Counted from the first letter of the stretch, positions 18,368 through 29,471 are shown. The stretch: DNA of 64,000 nt from Rhizorhabdus histidinilytica (GCF_900167915.1 NZ_FUYM01000007.1:241018-305017), one strand, 5' to 3'. Made by a program: numbers and translations. Notes: generated by a model not told the origin, from the sequence alone.

Positions 18368-19798
18368 ATGACGATCCTTCCCGCAGACCCCCGCCATTTC
18401 CTCTATCGCGACGCGCTCGATCCCGATGCCGCGCTGCGGCTCACCGCGCAGACGCTCAAGGGCTGCGACGACGGGGAGCTCTATCTGCAATATCTGTCGT
18501 CGGAGAGCTTCGGCTTCGACGACGGGCGGCTCAAGACCGCCGACTACAACACCCAGGCGGGCTTCGGCCTGCGCGGCGTGTCGGGCGAGACGACCGCCTT
18601 CGCCCATGCCAACGAGCTGAGCGAATCCGCGATCATCCGCGCGGGTGAGACGATGAGTCTGCTCGATCCCGCGGCCGGCAGCCGCGCCGCGCCGCCGCGC
18701 CGCACCAACAGCCGGCTCTACACCGCCGACGATCCGCTCGGCCTGATCCCCTTTGCCCGCAAGGTCGAGCTGTGCCAGCAGATCGACGCCGCCGCGCGTG
18801 CCCGCGATCCACGCGTCCAGCAGGTCTCGGTCGGGCTGTCGGGATCGTGGAGCGTGGTCGAGATCGTCCGTCCCGACGGCTTCACCGCCTTCGACGTGCG
18901 CCCGCTCGTCCGCCTCAACGTCTCGGTCGTGGTCGAGCAGAACGGCCGGCGCGAGACCGGCTTCTTCGGCATGGGCGGCCGCTATCTCTACGACCGGCTG
19001 TTCGAGCCCGCGCAGTGGAACCGGGCGATCGACGAGGCGCTGCACCAGGCGATCGTCAATCTCGACGCGGTCGCCGCGCCGGCGGGTGAGATGACCGTCG
19101 TCTGCGGCCCCGGCTGGCCCGGCGTGTTGCTGCACGAGGCGATCGGCCACGGCCTCGAAGGCGATTTCAACCGCAAGGGCACCTCGGCCTTCTCGGGCCG
19201 GATCGGCGAACGGGTCGCCGCCCCCGGCGTCACCGTCGTCGACGACGGTTCGATCGCCGACCGGCGCGGGTCGCTGACCATCGACGACGAGGGCACGCCG
19301 ACCCAGTGCAACGTGCTGATAGAGGACGGCATCCTCAAGGGCTATATCCACGACCGGCTCAACGCCCGGCTGATGGGGGTCGACCCGACCGGAAACGGCC
19401 GGCGCGAAAGCTATGCCCATGCGCCGATGCCGCGCATGACCAACACCTTCATGTATGGGGGCAAGGACGACCCGGAGGAGATCATCGCCCGTGCCGGGAA
19501 CGGCATCTACGCCAAGAGCTTCGGCGGCGGCCAGGTGGACATCACCAGCGGCAAGTTCGTCTTCTCCTGCACCGAGGCGTACAAGATCGAGAACGGCAAG
19601 CTGACCGTGCCGATCAAGGGCGCGACGCTGATCGGCGATGGCCCGTCGGTGCTGACCAAGGTCACCGCGATCGGCAACGACATGGCGCTCGACGAAGGCG
19701 TCGGCATCTGCGGCAAGGGCGGCCAATCGGTTCCCGCCGGGGTCGGACAGCCGACCGTGATGATCTCCGCGCTGACGGTCGGCGGCACGGCGGCCTGA
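18368..19798 (+). CDS. tldD: Metalloprotease TldD
   Basis: TldD of the TldD/TldE heterodimeric protease, which trims modified peptides such as microcin B17 precursor and degrades unfolded peptides. The 476-residue protein has the zinc motif HEAIGHGLEGD with H256, E257 and H261, the preceding GEMTVVCGPGWPGVLL strand, and the C-terminal GGQVDITSGKFVFSC and GNDMALDEGVGICGKGGQSVPAGVGQP segments. The tldE/pmbA partner is not in the window. Confidence 0.96.
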   Translation: MTILPADPRHFLYRDALDPDAALRLTAQTLKGCDDGELYLQYLSSESFGFDDGRLKTADYNTQAGFGLRGVSGETTAFAHANELSESAIIRAGETMSLLDPAAGSRAAPPRRTNSRLYTADDPLGLIPFARKVELCQQIDAAARARDPRVQQVSVGLSGSWSVVEIVRPDGFTAFDVRPLVRLNVSVVVEQNGRRETGFFGMGGRYLYDRLFEPAQWNRAIDEALHQAIVNLDAVAAPAGEMTVVCGPGWPGVLLHEAIGHGLEGDFNRKGTSAFSGRIGERVAAPGVTVVDDGSIADRRGSLTIDDEGTPTQCNVLIEDGILKGYIHDRLNARLMGVDPTGNGRRESYAHAPMPRMTNTFMYGGKDDPEEIIARAGNGIYAKSFGGGQVDITSGKFVFSCTEAYKIENGKLTVPIKGATLIGDGPSVLTKVTAIGNDMALDEGVGICGKGGQSVPAGVGQPTVMISALTVGGTAA

Positions 19799-19826
19799 TC
19801 CGGTAGCGAAAGGGAGCGCGGAAGCG

Positions 19827-20660
19827 ATGGGCATCGCGGTCGCGCTGGGCGGTGGCGCAGCGCTCGGCTGGGCGCATATCGGCGTGCTGCGCGCGCTGCA
19901 GGAGAACGGCATCCCGATCCGCGCGGCGGCCGGCACTTCGATCGGCGCACTCGCCGCGGTCGCCTATGCCGCCGGCAAGCTCGACCCGCTCGAACGCATC
20001 GCGCGCTCGGCCAACTGGCTGCGCGTCCTTTCCTATCTCGACATTCACTTCCGGCCAGGCGCGATGCTGGGCGGACGAGGCATATTGCGCGACCTGGAGA
20101 TGCATTTCGCCCGACTCCAGTTCCAGGAGCTGCTGATCCCTTCGGCGGCGGTCGCCTGCGACCTGGTCGCCGGAACGCCGGTGATCATCGACCGGGGACC
20201 GGTCAATCCGGCGATCATGGCGTCGATCGCTATCCCGGGCCTGTTCCGACCGGTGCAGTTCGACGGCAAGTTCCTGGTCGACGGCGGGGTGGTGATGCCG
20301 GTGCCGGTCGCGGCGGCGCGCCGGATCGCGCCGAAATATCCGGTGCTCTCGGTGAATCTGCAGGGCGATTATCATGGTCGCCGGGTCGCCTCGTCGATCC
20401 GCGCGCGGCCCACGCGCAACCATCCGTCGATGGCGGTCGTTCGTGCTTCTACCATGTTGCTGATGGCCGAACTTGCGCGCCACTCGCTGGCGCTCGATCC
20501 GCCCGACTATGCGCTGACCCTGCCGGTCGGCCATGTCGAGATCCACGATTTCACGCGCGCCGACGAGCTGATCGCGATCGGCCGCCGCACGGTGGAGGCG
20601 CATATCGACGAAATCCGGGCGCTGGTCGGCCGCCCGCCGCGCCAAGCGGTGCGGCGATGA
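19827..20660 (+). CDS. Patatin-like phospholipase (RssA-type)
   Basis: A 277-residue patatin-family hydrolase. It shows the oxyanion-hole glycine run GGGAALGWAHIGVL near residue 8, the nucleophile elbow GTSIG with S38, and the catalytic aspartate D151 in VDGGVV. The fold is the serine-aspartate dyad of bacterial patatins such as RssA. Substrate unknown. It is followed with a four-base overlap by a DUF924 gene. Confidence 0.9.
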   Translation: MGIAVALGGGAALGWAHIGVLRALQENGIPIRAAAGTSIGALAAVAYAAGKLDPLERIARSANWLRVLSYLDIHFRPGAMLGGRGILRDLEMHFARLQFQELLIPSAAVACDLVAGTPVIIDRGPVNPAIMASIAIPGLFRPVQFDGKFLVDGGVVMPVPVAAARRIAPKYPVLSVNLQGDYHGRRVASSIRARPTRNHPSMAVVRASTMLLMAELARHSLALDPPDYALTLPVGHVEIHDFTRADELIAIGRRTVEAHIDEIRALVGRPPRQAVRR

Positions 20661-21208
20661 CCGACACCGCCGACGGCACCGAGGCGATCCTCGGCTATTG
20701 GTTCGACGAACTCGGGCCCGATCGCTGGTGGGTGCGATCGCGGGAGACCGACGAGACGATCGTCGAGCGCTTCGAGGAGCTTTGGGAGGAGTGGCGCAGC
20801 CGCGTGCCCGAGAGCTTTCTCGCCTCGCCGCGCGAGGCGCTGGCCGGCGTCATCCTGTTCGACCAGTTCCCCCGCAACATGTTCCGGGGCCATGCCGACG
20901 CCTTCTCGACCGACCCGCTCGCGCTGGCGATAGCCAGGGGCGCGGTCGAGCGCGGCTTCGACGAGCGGCTGACACCCGACGAGCGCAGCTTCCTCTACAT
21001 GCCGTTCCAGCACAGCGAGCTTCTCGCCGACCAGCAGCGCTCGCTGGCGCTGTTCACCGCGCTCGGCAATGCCCGCTCGCTCGACTTCGCGCACAAGCAT
21101 TACGACATGATCGCCCGCTATGGGCGCTTTCCCGCGCGCAACGCCGCGCTCGGCCGCGCCGACCGACCCGGCGAGCAGGCGGCGATCGCGGAGAGCCGGG
21201 ACTGGTGA
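20657..21208 (+). CDS. DUF924 family protein
   Basis: A 183-residue helical protein of the DUF924 family. It begins with the conserved ILGYWFDELGPDRWW, and shows ILFDQFPRNMFRG, the FLYMPFQHSELLADQQ segment and GRFPARNAALGR. DUF924 proteins are TPR-like; their function is not settled. The start overlaps the patatin stop (ATGA), so the pair is probably co-translated. Confidence 0.9.
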   Translation: MTDTADGTEAILGYWFDELGPDRWWVRSRETDETIVERFEELWEEWRSRVPESFLASPREALAGVILFDQFPRNMFRGHADAFSTDPLALAIARGAVERGFDERLTPDERSFLYMPFQHSELLADQQRSLALFTALGNARSLDFAHKHYDMIARYGRFPARNAALGRADRPGEQAAIAESRDW

Positions 21209-21325
21209 GGACCGCTGCCTAAAAAAAGGGCAAGGCTCAACTTTTAGACAGGCGGTCTTCGAGTCATCCGCTTGCCTTTTCAACCTCTCGATCGATCGGC
21301 GCCGTGAATCCCGAGGTTCGGGGAT

Positions 21326-21341
21326 TTGGCACGCTTATTGC
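21326..21341 (+). promoter_or_regulatory. Sigma-54 promoter of glnK-amtB
   Basis: TTGGCACGCTTATTGC matches the -24/-12 consensus: GG and GC are exactly ten bases apart. It lies about 35 bases before the glnK start with a purine-rich ribosome site (AGGGAGG) between. Nitrogen-limited activation by NtrC is expected from the family. Confidence 0.9.
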
Positions 21342-21374
21342 GATGCACAATCGGGCTGAGAAGAGGGAGGCAGA

Positions 21375-21713
21375 ATGAAACTCGTCATTGCCATCATCAA
21401 GCCGTTCAAGCTCGACGAGGTCAGGGAATCCCTGTCCGGTCTCGGCGTGCAGGGCATGACCGTGACCGAGGTCAAGGGCTTCGGGCGGCAGAAGGGCCAG
21501 ACGGAAATCTACCGGGGGGCCGAATACAGCACCAACATGGTTCCGAAGATCAAGGTCGAGGTGGTCACCACCGACGACCTGGCCAACCGGGTCGTCGAGG
21601 CGATCCAGCAGTCGGCCAACACCGGCGCGATCGGCGACGGCAAGATCTTCGTCCTCGACGTCGCGCAGGCGGTGCGGATCCGCACCGGCGAGACCGACGA
21701 CGTCGCGCTCTGA
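21375..21713 (+). CDS. glnK: Nitrogen regulatory protein PII (GlnK)
   Basis: A 112-residue PII signal protein that senses 2-oxoglutarate, ATP/ADP and, by uridylylation, glutamine. The T-loop carries the uridylylated tyrosine Y51 (RGAEYST), and the two PII signatures are present (YRGAEYSTNMVPK and TGAIGDGKIFVLDV). Because it directly precedes amtB behind a sigma-54 promoter, GlnK is preferred over GlnB. GlnK binds and blocks AmtB when nitrogen is ample. Confidence 0.96.
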   Translation: MKLVIAIIKPFKLDEVRESLSGLGVQGMTVTEVKGFGRQKGQTEIYRGAEYSTNMVPKIKVEVVTTDDLANRVVEAIQQSANTGAIGDGKIFVLDVAQAVRIRTGETDDVAL

Positions 21714-21727
21714 GAAAAGGGGGAAAC

Positions 21728-23074
21728 ATGACGCTTCACACCAAGCTGGCGACGGGCCTCGGCGCGCTTGCCGTCACCGCCCTGGCCGCCATGCCCGCCT
21801 GGGCGCAGGCCGCGGCAGCCGCCGCTCCCACCCCGGACAAGGGTGACACCGCCTGGATGATGGTCTCGACCGTCCTCGTCCTGGCGATGATCCTGCCCGG
21901 CCTCGCCCTCTTCTATGGCGGCCTGGTCCGCACGAAGAACATGCTGTCGGTGATGACCCAGATCGGCGCCGCGGCGGCGCTGGCGATGATCGTCTGGGTG
22001 ATCTGGGGCTATACCATGGCCTTCGGTCCCGACGCGTCGGAGGGCCTGAAGCCCTATATCTCGAGCTTCGGCAAGCTGTTCCTCGCCGGCATCACGCCGG
22101 AGTCGACCGCCGCAACCTTCACCGACGGCGTCGTCATCCCCGAATATGTGTTCGTCTGCTTCCAGATGACCTTCGCCGCGATCACCGTCGCGCTGGTGCT
22201 GGGATCGGTCGTCGAGCGGATCAAGTTCGCTGCGGTGATGGTGTTCGCGCTGGTCTGGCTCACTATCGTCTATTTCCCGATCGCCCACATGGTCTGGGCG
22301 GCCGGCGGCCTGTTCTTCGAAATGGGCGCGCTCGATTTCGCGGGCGGCACGGTGGTCCACATCAACGCCGGCGTCTCGGCGCTGGTCGCCTGCATCATCC
22401 TGGGCAAGCGCATCGGCTACATGAAGGACATCATGGCGCCGCACTCGATGACGCTGACCTTCGTCGGCACCGGCCTGCTGTGGGTGGGCTGGTTCGGTTT
22501 CAACGCCGGCTCGGCGCTCGAAGCCAATGGATCGGCGGCGCTCGCGATGATCAACACCTTCGTCGCCACCGCCTCGGCGGGCCTCGCCTGGCTGGTCGTC
22601 GAGAAGCTGTTCGGCCACAAGCCGTCGGCCCTCGGCTTCTGCTCGGGCATCATCGCCGGCCTCGTCGCGGTCACCCCGGCGGCCGGCAATTCGGGCCCGT
22701 TCGGCGCGATCGTCCTCGGCGCCGTCGCCTCGCTGATCTGCTACGTCGCCGTCGCCAAGCTCAAGCCGGCGCTCGGCTATGACGACTCGCTCGACGCGTT
22801 CGGCATCCATGGCATCGGCGGCATGGTCGGCGCGATCGGCACCGCGATCGTCTACGCTCCGTCGCTCGGCGGGCCTGGCGGCGCCGACTATGCGATCGGC
22901 AGCCAGATCGTCACCCAGGTGCTCGCCGTGCTGGCGACCATCGTCTGGGCCGCGATCGGCACCACCATCGCCATCTATGTCGCCAAGGCGCTCACCGGCC
23001 TCCGGGTCAGCCCCGAAGCCGAGGTCGAAGGCCTCGACCTCTCGGAGCATGGCGAGCGCGCCTACAACTACTGA
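21728..23074 (+). CDS. amtB: Ammonium transporter
   Basis: Inner-membrane ammonium channel of 448 residues with a cleavable N-terminal signal (ALAAMPAWAQA) and eleven transmembrane helices, the standard Amt layout. Motifs include ALFYGGLVRTKNMLSVM, the first pore histidine in YFPIAHMVW and the second in FGIHGIGGMVGAIGT. It follows glnK by 14 bases with its own ribosome site (AAGGGGG). The C-terminal cytoplasmic tail that contacts GlnK is present. Confidence 0.97.
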   Translation: MTLHTKLATGLGALAVTALAAMPAWAQAAAAAAPTPDKGDTAWMMVSTVLVLAMILPGLALFYGGLVRTKNMLSVMTQIGAAAALAMIVWVIWGYTMAFGPDASEGLKPYISSFGKLFLAGITPESTAATFTDGVVIPEYVFVCFQMTFAAITVALVLGSVVERIKFAAVMVFALVWLTIVYFPIAHMVWAAGGLFFEMGALDFAGGTVVHINAGVSALVACIILGKRIGYMKDIMAPHSMTLTFVGTGLLWVGWFGFNAGSALEANGSAALAMINTFVATASAGLAWLVVEKLFGHKPSALGFCSGIIAGLVAVTPAAGNSGPFGAIVLGAVASLICYVAVAKLKPALGYDDSLDAFGIHGIGGMVGAIGTAIVYAPSLGGPGGADYAIGSQIVTQVLAVLATIVWAAIGTTIAIYVAKALTGLRVSPEAEVEGLDLSEHGERAYNY

Positions 23075-23134
23075 TCTTCGAATTGGGGCCGCCCGAGGGG
23101 CGGTCCCTCCGGGCGTTCCTCCTGCGAACGCACT

Positions 23135-23167
23135 GGGCCGGTGGGGCAACCCATCGGCCCTTTTTTT
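23135..23167 (+). terminator. Intrinsic terminator of glnK-amtB
   Basis: GGGCCGgTGGG and CCCAtCGGCCC form a strong hairpin with a short loop, followed by seven T residues. Confidence 0.9.
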
Positions 23168-23227
23168 GTTGTTGATCGGGGACATGCGAAGTGCGAGCCC
23201 CTGACCGGAAGCCTAGAACACGTCCAG

Positions 23228-23923
23228 ATGATCACCGTAGCGAGCTATAATATCCGCAAGGGCCTCGGCACCGACCGCCGCCGGCGGCCCGACCGCATCC
23301 TCGACGTGCTGCATGAGGTCCATGCCGACATCGTCGCGCTGCAGGAGGCCGACCGCCGCTTCGGCGCGCGGCAGAGCGCCTTGCCCGCCGAACTGATCAG
23401 CCAGGGCGAGTATAAGGCGGTGCCGTTCGACATCCGGCCGGGCGGGATCGGCTGGCACGGCAACGCGATCCTGGTCCGCCATTCGGTCGAGATCGGCGAT
23501 TACGAGCCGATCCGCCTGCCGACGCTCGAGCCGCGCGGCGCGGTGATGGCGGAGCTGCGGATCGGCGGCAACGAGCTCCGGGTCGTCGGCATGCACCTCG
23601 ACCTGTCGGGGCTGTGGCGGCGACGGCAGGTCCGCGCGATCATCGACCATATCCGCCGCCGGCGCCACAAGATGCCGACCGTGCTGATGGGCGACCTCAA
23701 CGAATGGTCGCTGCACGGCGGCTGCATCCGCGAATTCGCCCCCGAGCTCCAGATCGCGCCGACCGGCCGCAGCTTCCACAGCCGCCGCCCCGTCGGCTGC
23801 CTCGACCGGATCATCCTGACTCCCGACCTCCACCTCGTCGCCTGCGGCGTCCACGTCAGCGAACGCGCGCGGCTCGCGTCGGACCACCTGCCGATCTGGG
23901 CGCGGGTGAACTGGGAGAATTGA
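23228..23923 (+). CDS. Endonuclease/exonuclease/phosphatase family protein
   Basis: A 231-residue protein of the EEP superfamily. It starts ITVASYNIRKGLGTDRRRRPDR, has the catalytic glutamate in DIVALQEADRR, a histidine in VVGMHLDLSG, the MGDLNEW motif, and the final SDHLPIWA. The set of metal-binding and catalytic residues looks intact. Substrate unknown (DNA, phosphoinositide-like or phosphoester). No signal peptide. It converges on the DUF442 gene across a hairpin-rich spacer. Confidence 0.88.
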   Translation: MITVASYNIRKGLGTDRRRRPDRILDVLHEVHADIVALQEADRRFGARQSALPAELISQGEYKAVPFDIRPGGIGWHGNAILVRHSVEIGDYEPIRLPTLEPRGAVMAELRIGGNELRVVGMHLDLSGLWRRRQVRAIIDHIRRRRHKMPTVLMGDLNEWSLHGGCIREFAPELQIAPTGRSFHSRRPVGCLDRIILTPDLHLVACGVHVSERARLASDHLPIWARVNWEN

Positions 23924-23926
23924 AAT

Positions 23927-24133
23927 AGAACTCCCCTCCCTTTCAAGGGGGGTGGGTGGCGAGCGAGCCTTCCTCGGCCGTCCCGTAGAACTCCGCCAAG
24001 GGGCATCGAGCCCCTTGGCTCCGTACCCTTCAGCGAGGTGAAACATGCCCCCGGCATGTTTCAGGGATTGCCGGGGGCAATCCCGACCTCGCAGAACTTT
24101 CATCCCTTCCCTGAAAGGGAGGGAGATTCTCTT
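23927..24133. repeat. Intergenic palindromic repeat, family 1, copy 2, with three hairpins
   Basis: Borders CTCCCTTTCAAGGGG and CTGAAAGGGAGGGAGATTCT and core GGTGGCGAGCG / CCGTCCCGTAGAACTCC match the copy at 1102-1221. The centre holds three perfect hairpins in a row: GCCAAGGGGC/GCCCCTTGGC (23995-24019), TGAAACATGCC/GGCATGTTTCA (24039-24063) and GGGATTGCC/GGCAATCCC (24064-24084). It lies between two convergent genes and may terminate both. Confidence 0.65.
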
Positions 24134-24550
24134 CTACCGAGTCCCCAGCAGCGGCTTGATCGGCGAGATGTCGTACCCCGCGCCCGCGGCCTTGCGGGCG
24201 AGCAGATCGGGGTCCTCGCCGTCGGCGCCCTTGGCGAGGGCCCAGACGAAGGTCGAGCGGGTGCCCGAGCGGCAGAAGGCGAGTACCGGCCCGCCCGCAT
24301 TGGCGAGGGCGTCGCGCATCGCGTCGACCTGGTTGGCGGAGAAGCCGCCATGACCGATCGGGATCGCGACATAGGCGAGCCCCGCCGCGCGCGCCGCCTC
24401 GCGGATGTCGTCGCCCGCCGGCTGGCCGGGTTCCTCCTGCTCGGGACGGTTGTTGATGATCATGGTGAAGCCCTGATCCGCCGCGGCCCGGACGTCCTCC
24501 ACGCTGATCTGCGGGGAGACCGAGATGCTGTCGTCGATCTTGCGGAACAT
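24134..24550 (-). CDS. DUF442 / TIGR01244-type phosphatase-rhodanese-like protein
   Basis: A 138-residue protein with the fold shared by dual-specificity phosphatases and the domain fused to Blh sulfur dioxygenases. It begins with the conserved FRKIDDSISVSPQIS and has the cysteine loop CRSGTRS at residues 93-99. Members are annotated as sulfur transferases or phosphatases; which applies is not certain. The start at 24550 avoids running into recQ. It follows recQ on the same strand by 13 bases. Confidence 0.85.
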   Translation of the reverse strand: MFRKIDDSISVSPQISVEDVRAAADQGFTMIINNRPEQEEPGQPAGDDIREAARAAGLAYVAIPIGHGGFSANQVDAMRDALANAGGPVLAFCRSGTRSTFVWALAKGADGEDPDLLARKAAGAGYDISPIKPLLGTR

Positions 24551-24563
24551 TGGGTCGTCTCCC

Positions 24564-26330
<1,767 letters not shown>

Positions 26331-26386
26331 GGCTCCTCTTCTAGCCGAAGATGCCGGGGTGTCGAGCCGCGATCAATGTATAGACA

Positions 26387-27457
26387 TTATGGCTCGACCG
26401 GCCGTTTCGGCCCGTGCCGGTTCATCCATTTCTGCGCGGGCAGCTCGAAGCCGTGGTAGAGCGCCGCCGACGCCGCCAGCACGATCAGCAGGAACAGGCC
26501 GAGCAGCGGCAGCGGCACGTCGCCCGCGTCCTGGACGAACAGGATCTTGAACAGCAGGAACAGCAGCGAATGCGCCAGATAGGTCGCATAGCTGATCTCG
26601 CCGAACCAGTGGATCACGCGGCCCTTCAGCGGTGTGGGGCCCTCCGACGTCAGCGCCAGGAACAGCAGCAGCGTGACGAAGACGAACGGCAAGGCGAGCG
26701 TCTCGGGCGCGCCTGCCAGCCGGGCGGCGATTCCGATGACGGACAGCAGCGCGGCGATCGTGGCGGGCCGCCTTGGCGCTTCGCGCCAGCGCAGCCACAG
26801 CGCCGCGACCAGGGTCCCCATCCCGAATTCGAACAGGCAGCGCGCCAGGCCGAGTTGGGCGATCTCGTTGCCCAGCAAGGGCTGGCCCATCACGGAGAAC
26901 AGGCCGTGCAGGCCCGCCATGAGCAGCGCGAGCAGGGCGAGCAGGACCAGCGTCGGCGTCCGCTGCCAGTCGACCGCCGCGATCAGCAGCGGGAACAGCA
27001 GATAGGCGCCCAGCTCGCAGCTGATCGACCAGGCGGGGACATTCCAGCCGAGCGGCAGGAAGCCCCAATTCTGCATCAGCAGCAGGTGGAAGGGCAGCGT
27101 GTCCCAGGCATAGCCTTGCGGCATGCCGCGCCCTGTGGCGACGCAGACCGCCGCGAAGGCGACGGCGGCGAGCAGGATCAGCAGGTGGAGCGGATAGATG
27201 CGCGCCAGCCGCCGCCACAGGAAATGCGGTACCGCGCGGGCGCCATGCTCGCCGAGCAGCCGGCCATAGTTGAGCCAGATGACGAAGCCCGACAACACGA
27301 AGAAGAAGTCGACCGCCAGATAGCCCTTGGCGAGGAAATCGATCAGCGCCGGGGGCAGCGAGCCGACGGCGCGCTCGCGAATATGGTAGAGCACGACATA
27401 CCAGGCCGCGATCCCGCGCGCCGAGGTGAGCGGACGAAGTTCGTGCCGGACCTGCAC
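26387..27457 (-). CDS. Acyltransferase 3 family (OafA/YrhL-like)
   Basis: A 356-residue inner-membrane acyltransferase with about ten transmembrane segments. It shows the family's N-terminal RPLTSARGIAAWYVVLYHIRE with the conserved histidine-containing motif, and AVDFFFVLSGFVIWLNYG. Such enzymes O-acylate surface sugars, lipids or antibiotics. No periplasmic SGNH domain is attached. The acceptor is unknown, and no polysaccharide cluster is nearby. Confidence 0.9.
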   Translation of the reverse strand: MQVRHELRPLTSARGIAAWYVVLYHIRERAVGSLPPALIDFLAKGYLAVDFFFVLSGFVIWLNYGRLLGEHGARAVPHFLWRRLARIYPLHLLILLAAVAFAAVCVATGRGMPQGYAWDTLPFHLLLMQNWGFLPLGWNVPAWSISCELGAYLLFPLLIAAVDWQRTPTLVLLALLALLMAGLHGLFSVMGQPLLGNEIAQLGLARCLFEFGMGTLVAALWLRWREAPRRPATIAALLSVIGIAARLAGAPETLALPFVFVTLLLFLALTSEGPTPLKGRVIHWFGEISYATYLAHSLLFLLFKILFVQDAGDVPLPLLGLFLLIVLAASAALYHGFELPAQKWMNRHGPKRPVEP

Positions 27458-27470
27458 GCCTGATCATTCC

Positions 27471-27647
27471 CCCGTCACCCCGGCGAAGGCCGGGGTCCTG
27501 CCCGCTTTCACCACAGATATGGGAATGGGTGAAGAGGGCTTGAAAGGCCGCCATCCCAGCGAAAGCTGGGATCTCATTGTCTTTGTGTCCCTTCCAACCA
27601 GCGGTGGAAAAGGGAAGGGAGATCCCAGCTTTCGCTGGGATGACGGC
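27471..27647. repeat. Intergenic palindromic repeat, family 2, copies 2-4
   Basis: Three hairpin units: ACCCCGGCgaagGCCGGGGT (27477-27496), ATCCCAGCgaaaGCTGGGAT (27553-27572) and ATCCCAGCtttcGCTGGGAT (27622-27641). The last two are inverted copies of one unit, with GTCA/TGAC flanks. They match the REP-like element at 8850-9012. Confidence 0.75.
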
Positions 27648-27656
27648 CAGAAGCGT

Positions 27657-29471
27657 TTACGCCGCCTCCTTCTCCTCCGCCTCGCTCGCCTGGCGCATCC
27701 ACATGTCGGCATAGAGCCCGTCGCGCGCCATCAGTTCGGCATGGGTGCCGCGCTCGACGACGCGGCCGGCTTCGAGGACCAATATCTCGTCGGCATGGAC
27801 GATGGTCGACAGCCGGTGGGCGATGACGATCGTCGTGCGGCCCTGCTCGACACCGCGCAGCGTCGCCTGGATGTCGGCCTCGGTGCGGCTGTCGAGCGCG
27901 CTGGTCGCCTCGTCGAGGATCAGGATCGGCGGGTTCTTGAGCAGGGTGCGGGCGATCGCCACCCGCTGCTTTTCCCCGCCCGACAGCTTCAATCCGCGTT
28001 CGCCGACCTTGGTGTCGTAGCCCTGTGGCAGCGACAGGATGAAGTCGTGGATCGCCGCGCCCCTTGCCGCCGCCTCGATCTCGGCCTGGGTCGCGCCTTC
28101 GCGGCCATAGCCGATATTGTAGCCGATCGTGTCGTTGAACAGCACGGTGTCCTGCGGGACGATGCCGATCGCGCGGCGCAATGACGCCTGGGTGACGTGG
28201 CCGATGTCCTGGCCGTCGATCGTCACCCGCCCGCCGCTGATCTCGTAGAAGCGGTAGAGGATGCGCGCGAGGGTCGACTTGCCCGCCCCCGAATGGCCGA
28301 CGACGGCGAGGGTGCCGCCGGGACGGATCTCGAAATCGACGCCCTTCAGGATCGTCCGTTCGGGATCATAGCCGAAATGGACGTCCTCGAAGCGGACCAG
28401 CCCGCCGGTTACCGCGATCGGCACCGCGTCGGGCGCGTCGACCACCTCGGCCGGCGTATCGATAAGCTTGAACATCGCCTCCATGTCGATCAGTCCCTGG
28501 CGAATCTCGCGATAGACCATGCCGAGCAGGTCGAGCGGACGGAACAGCTGCATCAGGATGGTGTTCACGAACACCACGTCGCCGGGGGAGAACCAGCCCT
28601 TGCTCCAGCCATAGACGCTGTAGCCCATCGCGCCCGCCATCATCAGGTTGGTGATCAGCGCCTGGCCGATGTTGAGCAGGGCGAGCGAGCTTTCGTTCTT
28701 GGTCGCGGCGCGCGCATAGGCGGCGACCGCCCGGCCGTAATTGTCGGTCTCGCGCTGCTCGGCGCTGAAATATTTGACCGTCTCGTAGTTGAGCAGCGAG
28801 TCGACCGCGCGCGCCGAGGCGCGGGTGTCGAACTCCACCATCTCGCGCCGCATCTTGGCGCGCCATTCGGTGATCTTCTGGGTGAACAGGATATAGGCGG
28901 CGATCGCGCTCAGCGTCGCGGCGACCAGCCCGGTGCCGAACTTCACGAAGAAGATGATGCAGACGGCGGTCAGCTCGAACACGGTCGGGCCGATGTTGAA
29001 CAGCATGAAGTAGAGCATCGTATCGATGCTCTTGGTGCCGCGCTCGACGATCTTGGTCAGCGCGCCGGTGCGCCGTTCGAGATGGTAGCGCAGCGACAGG
29101 CGGTGGAGCTGCGCGAACACCTCGACCGCGAGGCGGCGGCCGGCGTCCTGGCCGACCAGTTCGAAGATGGCGTTGCGCATATTGTCGAACAGCACGCCGC
29201 CGAAGCGCGCGGCGGCATAGGCCGCGACCAGCGCCAGCGCGATCATCACGCCGGGCTCGAACCCCGGCGCCATCCGGTCGATCGCCGCCTTGTAGGCGAA
29301 GGGCATCAGCAGCACCGCCGCCTTCGCGGCGAGCACCAGCACCAGCGCGATCACCACCCGCGCGCGCAGCGCCGGCGCGTCCTTCGGCCAGAGATAGGGC
29401 AGGAAGCGGCGGAGCGTGGCCCAGCCCTGTTCGGGGCGGGCGGCGGAGGGGGAAGCATGATCAGGTGGCAT
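27657..29471 (-). CDS. Atm1-type ABC exporter (fused permease and ATPase)
   Basis: A 604-residue half-transporter of the ABCB7/HMT1/Atm1 family. Six transmembrane helices lie in about residues 30-330, with the family-typical NYETVKYFSAEQRETDNY segment near 230. The nucleotide-binding domain has Walker A VGHSGAGKST, signature LKLSGGEKQR and Walker B ILILDEATSALD. The closest well-studied relative is NaAtm1 of Novosphingobium, which exports glutathione conjugates and persulfides and protects against heavy metals. It is divergent from the AraC gene. Confidence 0.93.
   Translation of the reverse strand: MPPDHASPSAARPEQGWATLRRFLPYLWPKDAPALRARVVIALVLVLAAKAAVLLMPFAYKAAIDRMAPGFEPGVMIALALVAAYAAARFGGVLFDNMRNAIFELVGQDAGRRLAVEVFAQLHRLSLRYHLERRTGALTKIVERGTKSIDTMLYFMLFNIGPTVFELTAVCIIFFVKFGTGLVAATLSAIAAYILFTQKITEWRAKMRREMVEFDTRASARAVDSLLNYETVKYFSAEQRETDNYGRAVAAYARAATKNESSLALLNIGQALITNLMMAGAMGYSVYGWSKGWFSPGDVVFVNTILMQLFRPLDLLGMVYREIRQGLIDMEAMFKLIDTPAEVVDAPDAVPIAVTGGLVRFEDVHFGYDPERTILKGVDFEIRPGGTLAVVGHSGAGKSTLARILYRFYEISGGRVTIDGQDIGHVTQASLRRAIGIVPQDTVLFNDTIGYNIGYGREGATQAEIEAAARGAAIHDFILSLPQGYDTKVGERGLKLSGGEKQRVAIARTLLKNPPILILDEATSALDSRTEADIQATLRGVEQGRTTIVIAHRLSTIVHADEILVLEAGRVVERGTHAELMARDGLYADMWMRQASEAEEKEAA

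Noticed and set aside
17657..19936. Open frame of about 760 codons antisense to tldD
   Set aside because: Shadow of TldD codons; no family motif, no ribosome site, unusual composition.
23995..24084. Three consecutive hairpins considered as a CRISPR array or small RNA
   Set aside because: The hairpins differ in sequence and have no constant repeat or spacers; they fit an intergenic palindromic element better.
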